DNA of 8,790 bases, taken from Fidelibacterota bacterium TCS55 (GTDB lineage Bacteria > Fidelibacterota > Marinisomatia > Marinisomatales > TCS55). Below are positions 1 to 7,333 of this stretch, piece by piece. The notes beneath the pieces are model-generated. The model did not search any database. It was not told the origin of the DNA and saw nothing but the letters and a program-made list of their open reading frames with translations. The stretch lies in contig CAJJBS010000001.1 in NCBI GenBank assembly GCA_905182385.1, forward strand, positions 1-8,790, in the 5' to 3' direction. The stretch's first letter is position 1, and each line of letters begins with the position of its first letter. A program made the position numbers and the translations under genes.

Positions 1-674
1 TGATAATCATTATTATTTTCGAATATAACATTAGCAGCCATAACAGTAGGTAACCGGTCATTCCCTTTAAAAATTGATAACCCTAAATCACTTTCTCCTA
101 ATGGCGTTTGAAGGCGAAATCCAAATTCAAATTCATTTTTTACAGGATATTCAATCTGAGGTTCAACTGGTGAAGATAATGGAAAATCTTTTTCTCCATA
201 AGGAAATCTATTTTTTTCGTATTTTGGGATTATTACCGCCTCAAAATTTGAATTCCCAAAATAAAATTTTGTTGAGAATGAAAAGACTCCAATTTTTCTT
301 CCTTCTCCAATCTTAAAAAGATAATAATAGTCATAAGGATTTAAATTATCAGTTGGGTTATTACCATCAACGCTACCCCATGCATGAATTTGTTTCCCAA
401 GTTTCACTTCTCCCCATTCAGGATAATAAGCTAAATATGCTTCTCTTAAAATATAGCTAGACTCTGCTGGTTTATTTCGATATTCAATACCTGAAACTGT
501 ATTAATATCAATTGCTCCTAGAGTATATCCTAAATTAAATGAAATCATTCGATAGGGCAGATTTATTTCTGATTTATCAGAAGTTCGATTCATATATTTT
601 ATAGCAACTTCACCAGAATAATTAATTTGAGCATTAGAAAAAGAAATCACTAATAAAATTATAAGTTTTTTCAT
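1..674 (-). CDS. Outer-membrane beta-barrel protein, DUF1302-like, partial (C-terminus beyond the left edge)
   Basis: The reading frame opens at ATG 674-672 and stays open for 224 codons to the window edge, so the C-terminus is missing. Residues 1-15 (MKKLIILLVISFSNA) look like a signal peptide, with cleavage likely before Q16. The rest alternates polar and aromatic/hydrophobic residues, as in beta-strands of a porin-like barrel. Around residues 78-116 there is a REAYLAYYPEWGEVKLGKQ stretch followed by AWG and NNPTDNLNPYDY. This resembles the 'lGrQ...WG...NPvD' pattern of DUF1302-type and related outer-membrane barrels. It starts 23 bases after the stop of the LolA-like gene, on the same strand and downstream of the MMPL transporter. 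That suggests it is the outer-membrane partner of the same system. No Shine-Dalgarno sequence is visible. The exact family is uncertain (another alginate-export-like barrel is possible); an outer-membrane barrel is fairly secure. Confidence 0.75.
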   Translation of the reverse strand, partial: MKKLIILLVISFSNAQINYSGEVAIKYMNRTSDKSEINLPYRMISFNLGYTLGAIDINTVSGIEYRNKPAESSYILREAYLAYYPEWGEVKLGKQIHAWGSVDGNNPTDNLNPYDYYYLFKIGEGRKIGVFSFSTKFYFGNSNFEAVIIPKYEKNRFPYGEKDFPLSSPVEPQIEYPVKNEFEFGFRLQTPLGESDLGLSIFKGNDRLPTVMAANVIFENNNDY

Positions 675-697
675 TAAAATTATAAAATTATTCAAAA

Positions 698-1444
698 TTA
701 GTTTCTTGGTAACCTTTTTAAATTTTTCTCCTGAAAAAGGCTTTCTTTAATACCTGAATCGACTTCTAATCCTTCAAATGTAACTTCTGTCGAATGTTTT
801 TTCTGTACATCTTTAACAAAGACACGTTCCATTACCGAGTAACCTTTTAACTCTGTATTATAAAACTTTTTTGTCTTCTTTAGCTCACCACGCTTATCAT
901 AAGACTCTTCTTTTATAATCATCAATGTAGATTGATCTATCCAAGATAGATGCTTTGAATAAGATGAACTAGCTTTTTCATTTGGTATGACTTCTAATTG
1001 ATAACATAATTTGTCATTAACTACCTGATCTTCAAGTCGAGAATATTTATGTTCATCTATTTTACGACTGCTCATATCTTCATAACTAAGATCAGACCCC
1101 ATGAATGAATCTCCTTTTCTCTTTGATGAGATTCTTCTAACTTTTTTAAAAGCCGGTAGCCACATACGCATTTCATCGTCCTTACCTTGATTCTCAATTT
1201 TAAGGAACGATACACCTTTATCATCTTTTGGCTCTATAAACCACATAATTTGCTTCTTATTACTATCCATAGACTTTGACTTAATTATATTTATTCTTTT
1301 TTTACCTTTTGAATTGGTCAAAATCATTTTAGTTATATTTGATTGATCTTTAGGTTTCTTCCTATTATCGACCATTTTAGCAACTTCAAGCCCCGTTTGA
1401 CCAAAAAGAAAAACACTATAAAAATATATTAAAAAAGTTTTCAT
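698..1444 (-). CDS. Outer membrane lipoprotein-sorting (LolA-like) family periplasmic protein
   Basis: A 248-residue protein with a short N-terminal signal peptide (MKTFLIYFYSVFLFG). The core of this family is clear: RMWLPAFKKVRRISS followed by GDSFMGSDLSYEDM at about residues 93-124. This matches the 'lPa..kvrri....r.dsFmGSDf.yeD' signature of proteins annotated as outer membrane lipoprotein-sorting protein, which adopt a LolA-like half-barrel able to hold a lipid. By family knowledge it would be a periplasmic carrier; the cargo is unknown. It follows the MMPL gene directly and precedes a beta-barrel gene, which supports a shared transport role. I chose ATG 1444, two bases after the MMPL stop. 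An alternative TTG at 1450 overlaps that stop by 4 bases and has AAGGG six bases upstream, but those bases also encode the MMPL C-terminus. The stop is TAA at 700-698. Confidence 0.9.
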   Translation of the reverse strand: MKTFLIYFYSVFLFGQTGLEVAKMVDNRKKPKDQSNITKMILTNSKGKKRINIIKSKSMDSNKKQIMWFIEPKDDKGVSFLKIENQGKDDEMRMWLPAFKKVRRISSKRKGDSFMGSDLSYEDMSSRKIDEHKYSRLEDQVVNDKLCYQLEVIPNEKASSSYSKHLSWIDQSTLMIIKEESYDKRGELKKTKKFYNTELKGYSVMERVFVKDVQKKHSTEVTFEGLEVDSGIKESLFQEKNLKRLPRN

Positions 1445-1446
1445 CT

Positions 1447-3768
1447 TCAAGAAGCACCCTTTTCAATTAGTCTATGTTTTAGCAATTCTGATAAAGCAGC
1501 AAGAACGGTAAGTGTTCCTATTGATGTTGAAACCATTGCAAAAACCATAAGTCCTCCTATATTTTGAATTGGAAGGAATACTGAAAAAAGCAATGCTCCA
1601 AACCCCATATTTGAACCAGCATCTAAAATAATTGGATAACCAACATCATCTATAACCTCTTGACTTAATTTACTTGAATCAAGTGTTCGTGATAAACGGC
1701 GAAACTGACATATGTAGTGAATTGAAAAATCAACCCCTACTCCAATAATTATTGAAGAAAGTAAAGCTGTAACATGACTTAACTCTATGCCAAAATATCC
1801 CATAAACCCAAAATTAATTATAACTGCTGAAAATAGCGGGACGACAGCAAGTAATCCCCATAATATTCTTTTAAAAAAAAGAGATGCAAGAATGCCAATT
1901 ATAATTAATGAAAATACAATATTCAAAATGGATGAAGATACAATCATCTCAACTAGATCTCTTAATATTACAATCATACCTGTGAATTCGAGATCTAAAT
2001 CTGAAGCTTTAAGTAATTTAACTTCGCGATTCATTTTTTCTACATAGTCAAAGATCTCAATAGTTGACATCACTTTTGAGAAAGCTGTGATTAATCCAAT
2101 TCTATACTCATAATCAACCATTGAAGAAAAATCATCTGGATCGCCTGACATAGAATACATTGTGAAAAGATTATTTACTTTTTCTCTATTATCTGGGATT
2201 ACCTCATAAGTTGGATCATCATCCATTACGGTTCGATGCATTTGTTCAACTACATTAGCGATTGAAAAGCTTGTTGATACTTTTTCATCTTCTTCCATAA
2301 TCTCTTGTAGCTTTCGCATACTTGATAATATTTCAGGATTTTTCATATCACCCTCAGCCCTTACTCTAATGTCTACAGTACCTGCCATTTTTTCATCTAA
2401 AAAATCCATTGAATCACGGATTTCAGTCCCTTGCTTAAAAAAATTAACCATATTCACATCTACAATAATTTTTGATAAACCTGAACAACCAACAATGACA
2501 AAAGCAACACCAACTGTAAAAACGTATTTAGGATGAGTTAATACTATTTTACCTAATTTCTTAATTATGTTTTCAAATACACTGGCTCTACTTATAGCCA
2601 TAGATTTGTTATCCCATTTTTTTAAACTAATAACAGCAGGAAGTAATAAAGAGCTTAAAAACCAAGCCCAAGCAATTCCAGCTCCAATAATTATTCCATA
2701 ACCAAATAATGGCTCTATCGGCGATACCATCATAGTTGCAAAGGCAGCTATGGTTGTAATACTAGTTAGGAATATTGGTATTAAAAGAGAATCCATCGTG
2801 GAGGCTAAAGCTTTACGTGAATCTTGTTTCAATCTAAGTTCTTTAAAAAATTTAGAAATAACGTGAACACCATCAGAATTAGCAATTGTTAATAAAATAA
2901 TAGGCATGGATGTGTTGGCTAGAGTAAAAAGAAATCTATCAGAACCTGTTAAATGATAAACCCACCCCATTACTCCAATCATTGCTACCAAAGATAGGCC
3001 AATAAGCATAAGCACCATTGCAACACCAGCAATACTTCGAAGGTTCACAAGTAAAATTATAGTCATTATTAAAACACCTATTTTTGCAAGTCCAAGAACA
3101 TCCTCACGGATTAATTCCGGCATAGTTCCTGTTAGATAAGCCTGGCCTCCATAATGTATTTCATACTCATTTAATATTGGGCTGGAAATAGTTGTTATTG
3201 AATCTCTAAACGTATTTAAAGCACCACTTTCATAAGGCTGAATTGTCGCTAAAAAATATTGATTATCTTCACTTATAAAGCGTTTCTTAATAGTTGGGTT
3301 TTTTTCAAGATATTGATCAATTTTGTCAACTTCTTTCTGAGTGAGATTTCTATCAGATTGCAAATCATCAATCACCATAAAACCATCATTATTGTCCATT
3401 CGTGTGGCTGAAGAAATAGAGATAACCTCTTCCACTTGATTTGTTCCTTCTAAAGCTTTAGTTAAATCCCATAAAGTCGCCATTGCCGCTGGATTAAAAA
3501 TAGATTCACCTTCTTTTCCAAAGGCTACAAATATGACCTCTGTACTACCAAATTCATCTTGAATTAAATCCCATGATACTCTTGAATCAAGGTCCTTAGG
3601 TAAAATTTTTAACATATCATCATCAATAATAAAAAATCGAGACCCAGAAGCAGCAAATAATGTTACCAATATAGAAAAAATAATAGTTCTTATTGGAAAA
3701 TCAAGACTTTGCTTTATGAACCAACTTCTTAAAGGATGGTCAGAATATTTTGAAATTACTTTATCCAT
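1447..3768 (-). CDS. MMPL/RND-superfamily transporter (COG1033-type predicted exporter)
   Basis: This 773-residue inner-membrane protein has the duplicated RND layout. TM1 lies at about residues 26-46 and a large periplasmic domain at 48-222. Five helices follow at about 225-382, a cytoplasmic linker to about 410, TM7 at 413-433, a second periplasmic domain at 435-605, and five helices at 610-765. The second half carries SSIIIGVGVDFSIHYICQFRR, the classic MMPL 'GvgvDy.iH' helix, with Asp680. The equivalent position in the first half is LTIANSDGVHVISKF, with Asp299. Both acidic residues expected for proton coupling are therefore present. The length is normal for single-chain MMPL/HpnN-like transporters. 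Such proteins typically move lipids or other hydrophobic molecules; the substrate cannot be read here. It is the first gene of the leftward set and its ATG at 3768-3766 faces thiN across a 62-base spacer. Its TGA stop is two bases before the LolA-like ATG, which implies co-transcription. Confidence 0.93.
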   Translation of the reverse strand: MDKVISKYSDHPLRSWFIKQSLDFPIRTIIFSILVTLFAASGSRFFIIDDDMLKILPKDLDSRVSWDLIQDEFGSTEVIFVAFGKEGESIFNPAAMATLWDLTKALEGTNQVEEVISISSATRMDNNDGFMVIDDLQSDRNLTQKEVDKIDQYLEKNPTIKKRFISEDNQYFLATIQPYESGALNTFRDSITTISSPILNEYEIHYGGQAYLTGTMPELIREDVLGLAKIGVLIMTIILLVNLRSIAGVAMVLMLIGLSLVAMIGVMGWVYHLTGSDRFLFTLANTSMPIILLTIANSDGVHVISKFFKELRLKQDSRKALASTMDSLLIPIFLTSITTIAAFATMMVSPIEPLFGYGIIIGAGIAWAWFLSSLLLPAVISLKKWDNKSMAISRASVFENIIKKLGKIVLTHPKYVFTVGVAFVIVGCSGLSKIIVDVNMVNFFKQGTEIRDSMDFLDEKMAGTVDIRVRAEGDMKNPEILSSMRKLQEIMEEDEKVSTSFSIANVVEQMHRTVMDDDPTYEVIPDNREKVNNLFTMYSMSGDPDDFSSMVDYEYRIGLITAFSKVMSTIEIFDYVEKMNREVKLLKASDLDLEFTGMIVILRDLVEMIVSSSILNIVFSLIIIGILASLFFKRILWGLLAVVPLFSAVIINFGFMGYFGIELSHVTALLSSIIIGVGVDFSIHYICQFRRLSRTLDSSKLSQEVIDDVGYPIILDAGSNMGFGALLFSVFLPIQNIGGLMVFAMVSTSIGTLTVLAALSELLKHRLIEKGAS

Positions 3769-3830
3769 CTTTTTTAATTAGGCTTTCTTGTGTTTTGTGA
3801 ACCTATAAATCATAAATTTGAACTTAGAAA
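3769..3830. promoter_or_regulatory. Divergent intergenic spacer, probable promoters for both gene blocks
   Basis: This 62-base A/T-rich spacer separates the divergent MMPL and thiN start codons and must hold the 5' signals for both directions unless they lie inside the genes. Toward thiN, TTGTGT at 3788-3793 lies 17 bases before CATAAA at 3811-3816, a weak sigma-70-like pair. TAAATTTG at 3813-3820 also fits the TAnnTTTG -7 element of Bacteroidota promoters, but no TTTG sits at the ideal distance. Either would give a very short leader. No convincing promoter was found toward MMPL. There is no room for a TPP riboswitch. The existence of promoters here is inferred from the layout, and the boxes are tentative. 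Confidence 0.4.
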
Positions 3831-4460
3831 ATGAAAAGTTTATTTAAATCTCCGGTTATTATTTTAGCCAATGGCTTATTTCCATCAAGCTCAACTCCAC
3901 TTGAAATTCTAGAGAATGCAGGAACTGTTATTTGTACCGATGGTGCAATTAATAAACTAGAAAGTTTAGGTTTGATGCCGCACATTATTATTGGTGATTT
4001 AGATTCAATGGATAGTAATGTGGAATTTAAGGGGTTAATAGTTCATGATACAAATCAATCCAATACTGACCTTGAAAAATCTTTAGACTGGGTCATTGCA
4101 AATAATATTGAAAAGCTAACTATACTTGGGGCAACTGGACTACGCGAAGATATGACCATAGCCAATCATTATATATTATTTGATTACTATGATAAACTAG
4201 AATTAAAAATGGTTACAGATCACCAAACTATAACTTGCCATAAGGGTAAAAGAATATTTAGTTCAACTCCTGGTAATAACGTATCACTGTTTGTAAAAAA
4301 TTTCAAGACGATTGTTTCAATAAGAAATCTCAAGTATCCAATAAATAACTCAGAATTAAATCCTTCTTCTAAAGCTATTTCAAATCAATCGTTAGCTGAA
4401 CAATTTGAAGTGAATTCTTCTGGCCCGATACTTGTATTTAGAAATCATTTTGAAAGTTAA
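3831..4460 (+). CDS. thiN: Thiamine pyrophosphokinase
   Basis: Cytoplasmic enzyme that transfers pyrophosphate from ATP to thiamine to make thiamine diphosphate, used in salvage of imported thiamine. At 209 residues it has the usual size. The N-terminal catalytic domain shows CTDGAINKLESLGLMPHIIIGDLDS (GDLDS at 55-59), then DTNQSNTDLEKSLDW (Asp73, Gln76, Asp80, Lys83). GATGLREDMTIAN follows at 100-112, matching the family 'GatGgR.DH...N' motif. The C-terminal thiamine-binding domain carries LKYPI at 167-171 and AISNQS at 182-187, as expected. One oddity is that the residue after the conserved Asp107 is Met108, where many bacterial enzymes have His. The start is the only well-placed ATG after the divergent spacer, without a Shine-Dalgarno sequence. 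The stop lies three bases before the symporter ATG, so the two genes are almost certainly co-transcribed. Confidence 0.93.
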   Translation: MKSLFKSPVIILANGLFPSSSTPLEILENAGTVICTDGAINKLESLGLMPHIIIGDLDSMDSNVEFKGLIVHDTNQSNTDLEKSLDWVIANNIEKLTILGATGLREDMTIANHYILFDYYDKLELKMVTDHQTITCHKGKRIFSSTPGNNVSLFVKNFKTIVSIRNLKYPINNSELNPSSKAISNQSLAEQFEVNSSGPILVFRNHFES

Positions 4461-4463
4461 TTA

Positions 4464-5834
4464 ATGCACTGGCTTGACGTATCTGTAATTATAATCTATT
4501 TAGGGGCATTAGTCTTTTTAGGCTTTATTCGATCCAATTATTCTAACAAAGATCCAGAAGAATACTTATTAGCTGGAAGAAAACTTAGTCTTCCTGGTTT
4601 TGTTGTTACTTTAGTTGCTACATGGTATGGAGGTATACTTGGAATAGGAGAGAATACATACAACTTCGGAGTGCAAACCTGGTTTATCTTTTCGCTACCT
4701 TATTATATTTTCGCACTATTATTTGCACTTTTCATTGCTGGAAAAATTAATCAATCAAAATTTATTTCACTTCCAGATCAATTTCATAATAGATATGGTA
4801 AAACTGCAGGAATTATCAGTGCTTTATATATTTTAGCACTTGCTAGTCCAGCTCCATATATCCTTAGCATCGGAATTCTACTTCAATTTATAACGGGCTT
4901 ATCATTTGGGATTTCTTTAATAGTAGCAACTACTATAAGTATGAGTTACATTTTTATAGGAGGATTTAAAGCAATAGTTCGAACGGATAAACTCCAATTT
5001 GGATTCATGTTCTTGGGCTTTGTACTTTTATTAATATATTCAATAAAAGCATTTGGTGGCTACTCTGAACTTGTTAGTTCATTACCAAAATCACATTTAA
5101 ATATAACTGGCGGAGCTTCTATTCAGTATATTTTTGTTTGGTTCTTCATTGCAATCTGGACATTTGTAGATCCTGGGTTTTATCAACGCTGTGCAGCAGC
5201 AAAATCACCTAAGACTGCACAAAAAGGAATTGTTATTTCAATAATATTTTGGTTTTTATTTGATATTTTAACTTTATCAACTGGCCTCTATGCTAAAGCA
5301 ATGTTAACTGGTACTGATCCATTATTTGCTTACCCTAATCTAGCAGCTTTAGTGCTACCTCCTATTGCTTACGGCATTTTTATTACAGGTCTACTAGCCA
5401 CTATTATGTCAACAATAGATTCACTAGGAATGATCAGTGCAATTACTTTTGGAAGAGATATTTTATGGCAAATAAAAACCAATTCTTCAAAAAAAGATTC
5501 GTGGGATAATCAATCTACGCAGTTAATTCATAAAGGTCTTTTGGTAACTAGTTTTATTGCACTTACTTTAGCTTTCAGTATACCCTCAGTTGTAAAACTG
5601 TGGTATAACTTAGGATCTATTATTGTACCAGGACTTGTGATACCATTTCTTTTATCATTTAATAACAAATTTAAAAATGGAATAATTCTTATGATGGTTT
5701 GTCCTGCATTGGTAAGTATACTCTGGATAATATCTGGTGGATTATTAGGTAATTATCCATTTAATATTGAACCCTTCTATCCAGGGATACTTACATCTAC
5801 TTTTATCTATATATTGAAAGTAAAAAATGGCTAA
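4464..5834 (+). CDS. Sodium:solute symporter (SSS) family permease, possible thiamine or thiamine-precursor importer
   Basis: A 456-residue polytopic membrane protein with about a dozen hydrophobic segments. Family marks are DPEEYLLAGRKL at 30-41, the signature-like GGFKAIVRTDKLQFG at 166-180, FVDPGFYQRCAAAK at 235-248 (compare 'Q..vQR..aak'), and LLATIMSTIDSLGMISA at 310-326. In the last of these, serines/threonines match the sodium-site helix known from vSGLT/PutP relatives. Members import solutes with sodium. Substrate cannot be read from sequence, but the three-base spacing from thiN points to thiamine or a related compound. SSS proteins called ThiV have been linked to thiamine-precursor (HMP) uptake in some bacteria and archaea. 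That assignment is inference here, so no symbol is given. The 3' end overlaps the CYTH-like mini-ORF by 8 bases (ATGGCTAA). Confidence 0.9.
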   Translation: MHWLDVSVIIIYLGALVFLGFIRSNYSNKDPEEYLLAGRKLSLPGFVVTLVATWYGGILGIGENTYNFGVQTWFIFSLPYYIFALLFALFIAGKINQSKFISLPDQFHNRYGKTAGIISALYILALASPAPYILSIGILLQFITGLSFGISLIVATTISMSYIFIGGFKAIVRTDKLQFGFMFLGFVLLLIYSIKAFGGYSELVSSLPKSHLNITGGASIQYIFVWFFIAIWTFVDPGFYQRCAAAKSPKTAQKGIVISIIFWFLFDILTLSTGLYAKAMLTGTDPLFAYPNLAALVLPPIAYGIFITGLLATIMSTIDSLGMISAITFGRDILWQIKTNSSKKDSWDNQSTQLIHKGLLVTSFIALTLAFSIPSVVKLWYNLGSIIVPGLVIPFLLSFNNKFKNGIILMMVCPALVSILWIISGGLLGNYPFNIEPFYPGILTSTFIYILKVKNG

Positions 5835-5889
5835 AGAAATAGAACGTAAATTTCTTATGGACCTTAATCACTTGCCTAAAAATGAATAA
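5827..5889 (+). pseudogene. Remnant of a CYTH-domain triphosphatase gene (first 20 codons only)
   Basis: A 20-codon ORF reads MAKEIERKFLMDLNHLPKNE and then TAA. The opening is the hallmark N-terminus of CYTH proteins (CyaB-type adenylate cyclase, thiamine triphosphatase and inorganic triphosphatase). It holds the intact ExExK motif (Glu4, Glu6, Lys8) followed by FL, and an 'LP' at the distance seen in many members. Full proteins are about 150-200 residues, and no other part of a CYTH domain is encoded in any later frame of the window. The start overlaps the symporter stop by 8 bases (ATGGCTAA) and the stop overlaps the next gene's start by 8 bases (ATGAATAA). The simplest reading is an old third gene of the thiN operon whose body was deleted. 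The leftover may still be translated and couple ribosomes onto the next gene. A chance 10-residue match is unlikely given its perfect operon position. Confidence 0.65.
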
Positions 5890-6715
5890 GCTAATTCTTA
5901 CTACAATCTTTTTTATAGTTTCCCCGCAAAACTCTAATTGGGAAACAATTCATGACAAACGGGAATACTCAATTAGTGGAGTTTCAAAATTCAAAGATGG
6001 GTTTTTAGTTGTCCATGATAATAAAAGAAAAGATCAGGCTCGTATAAGTTATATTAATCAAGAACTAAAAATTAAAAATTTAATTTGGCCAGAAATAAAA
6101 TTACCCAATGACCTTGAAGCTTCTATACAAGTACCTGGAGTAAAAAACCGTTATATACTTATGGAGAGTGGTGGAAAATGTTTTGAAATAAGCATTGATC
6201 CTAAAGATTTCCGTGTTGAAGTAATTCATACCTTTACCCTACCACTAATCAAGCCAAAAATGAATTTAGAAGGACTTACCATTTTTTCATCGGGACAAGG
6301 ACTTTTATTTATTTATGGTGATAGAGGTTCTGATTCAAGACTATCTACTCTATTTACTTCTTTTTTTAATAAAAAAAATAAAACTTTTTATGATATAAAT
6401 CAGTTTACTTTTGATTTGCCTGAGCCAAAAAAACATAAAAGAAATATTTCAGACTTAGCCTTAGATGAAGATGGAAACTTATGGACAGTTGCTACTTCTG
6501 ATCCTGGTAATTATGGGCCATTTATATCTGCGCTCTATCAGCTAGGAAAGATTAGTCCAGCTGGTTTATTTAAACCTAATCATCCTGATCTAATTCAACC
6601 AATTGCTATCATCAAAGAACAAAAAGTTGATGCACTTATGTTTAATAAAGATTACTTAATTTTAATGACCGATAATGAAAACTTGGGCTCAAAGATAAAG
6701 TTTATGAAATTATAG
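5882..6715 (+). CDS. Secreted beta-propeller-like protein (SdiA-regulated / phytase-like esterase type), function unknown
   Basis: A 277-residue protein beginning with a hydrophobic signal-like segment (MNKLILTTIFFIVSPQ), so probably periplasmic or exported. The body contains recurring blade-like patterns. ISGVSKFKDGFLVVHD lies at about 31-46, LPNDLEASIQVPG at 74-86, MNLEGLTIFSSGQGLLFIYGDRG at 127-149, and ISDLALDEDGNLWTVATSDPG at 189-209. Phrases such as 'LEGLTI' and 'LALDEDGNLWTV' are typical of propellers of the SdiA-regulated or phytase-like esterase kind. I cannot assign a substrate. Its ATG lies inside the CYTH remnant and its TAG stop directly abuts the ATG of the DUF2490-like gene, so it is part of the same transcript. 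No Shine-Dalgarno sequence is seen. The coding call is firm; the fold is moderately supported; the function is unknown. Confidence 0.8.
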   Translation: MNKLILTTIFFIVSPQNSNWETIHDKREYSISGVSKFKDGFLVVHDNKRKDQARISYINQELKIKNLIWPEIKLPNDLEASIQVPGVKNRYILMESGGKCFEISIDPKDFRVEVIHTFTLPLIKPKMNLEGLTIFSSGQGLLFIYGDRGSDSRLSTLFTSFFNKKNKTFYDINQFTFDLPEPKKHKRNISDLALDEDGNLWTVATSDPGNYGPFISALYQLGKISPAGLFKPNHPDLIQPIAIIKEQKVDALMFNKDYLILMTDNENLGSKIKFMKL

Positions 6716-7330
6716 ATGTATAAAAAATTATTATTATTGACGATTTCATTAACGACTATTTTTAGTCAAATCAATCATCAAGATAAAATAGTTATTAAAA
6801 AGCCTTTAGGCTCTTCTACACTTACTTTTGATTTTGATGGACGTGTTAATGAAACTGGATTTTTTCATAAACATTTAGATCTTGGGATTCATTATCCAAT
6901 AATACCGACATGGACTATTGGACTTAAGTATAGAGCTCAGTATAGATTCAAAGATAATAATTGGAATTTAGAACAAAGGCCTCAACTTGAAATACTTAAA
7001 GCTATCAATAATCAAAAAATCAAAATACAGCTAAGGAGTCGTATGGATTATCGCATTCGTGATGGTAAAAATGATGAAATACGAAACCGTAGTAGAATTC
7101 AATTTAAAGCTCTTAGGCCAATAACGTCTTTAAAAATCACCCCTTTTATTAGTGAAGAATTCTTTTTTGCTCCAAAAACCTGGAATTATTATATAAACTG
7201 GACAGCATTTGGATTTGATTTACCAAAAACAAAAATTGGTAAACCAACTATATTTTATAAATATGTAAATGTGAAAATTGATGGTAAATGGGAACCCTCT
7301 TATACTCTTGTATTTAAGTTAACAATATAG
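6716..7330 (+). CDS. DUF2490-like outer-membrane beta-barrel protein
   Basis: A 204-residue protein with a clear signal peptide (MYKKLLLLTISLTTIFS, cleavage near residue 18). The mature part is made of short alternating amphipathic strands rich in Arg, Tyr and Trp, and ends in an aromatic-containing strand (YTLVFKLTI), as small outer-membrane barrels do. Family-like features are NLEQRPQLEI at 84-93, QLRSRMDYRIR at 105-115, EIRNRSRIQFKALRP at 121-135 and PFISEEFFF at 143-151. These match the 'E.Rp...l', 'R.R.eyR', 'R.R....p' and 'e.f' pattern of DUF2490. The role of this family is not established. It directly abuts the propeller gene (stop and start adjacent) and ends three bases before the hydrolase ATG, so the three genes are very likely co-expressed. 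It could instead be an unrelated small barrel. Confidence 0.8.
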   Translation: MYKKLLLLTISLTTIFSQINHQDKIVIKKPLGSSTLTFDFDGRVNETGFFHKHLDLGIHYPIIPTWTIGLKYRAQYRFKDNNWNLEQRPQLEILKAINNQKIKIQLRSRMDYRIRDGKNDEIRNRSRIQFKALRPITSLKITPFISEEFFFAPKTWNYYINWTAFGFDLPKTKIGKPTIFYKYVNVKIDGKWEPSYTLVFKLTI

Positions 7331-7333
7331 AAA

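Noticed and set aside
74..316. 80-codon plus-strand open frame
   Set aside because: It lies antisense to the outer-membrane barrel gene, has low-complexity residues and no family resemblance; the minus-strand frame is clearly the real one.
1445..1450. TTG 1450 as start of the LolA-like gene
   Set aside because: Possible, with a 4-base overlap and AAGGG upstream, but ATG 1444 is two codons later, is a standard codon and gives a better signal peptide; other genes here do not use Shine-Dalgarno sites.
1787..2047. 86-codon plus-strand open frame
   Set aside because: It lies wholly antisense to the MMPL transporter coding sequence and shows no recognisable domain.
3769..3830. TPP riboswitch upstream of thiN
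   Set aside because: The spacer is only 62 bases and has neither a CTGAGA-type element nor the conserved 3' thi-box sequence.
5827..6715. Frameshifted CYTH gene continuing into the following gene
   Set aside because: The downstream protein has its own signal peptide and propeller-like repeats and no CYTH motifs, so a simple frameshift does not explain the short ORF; a deletion does.
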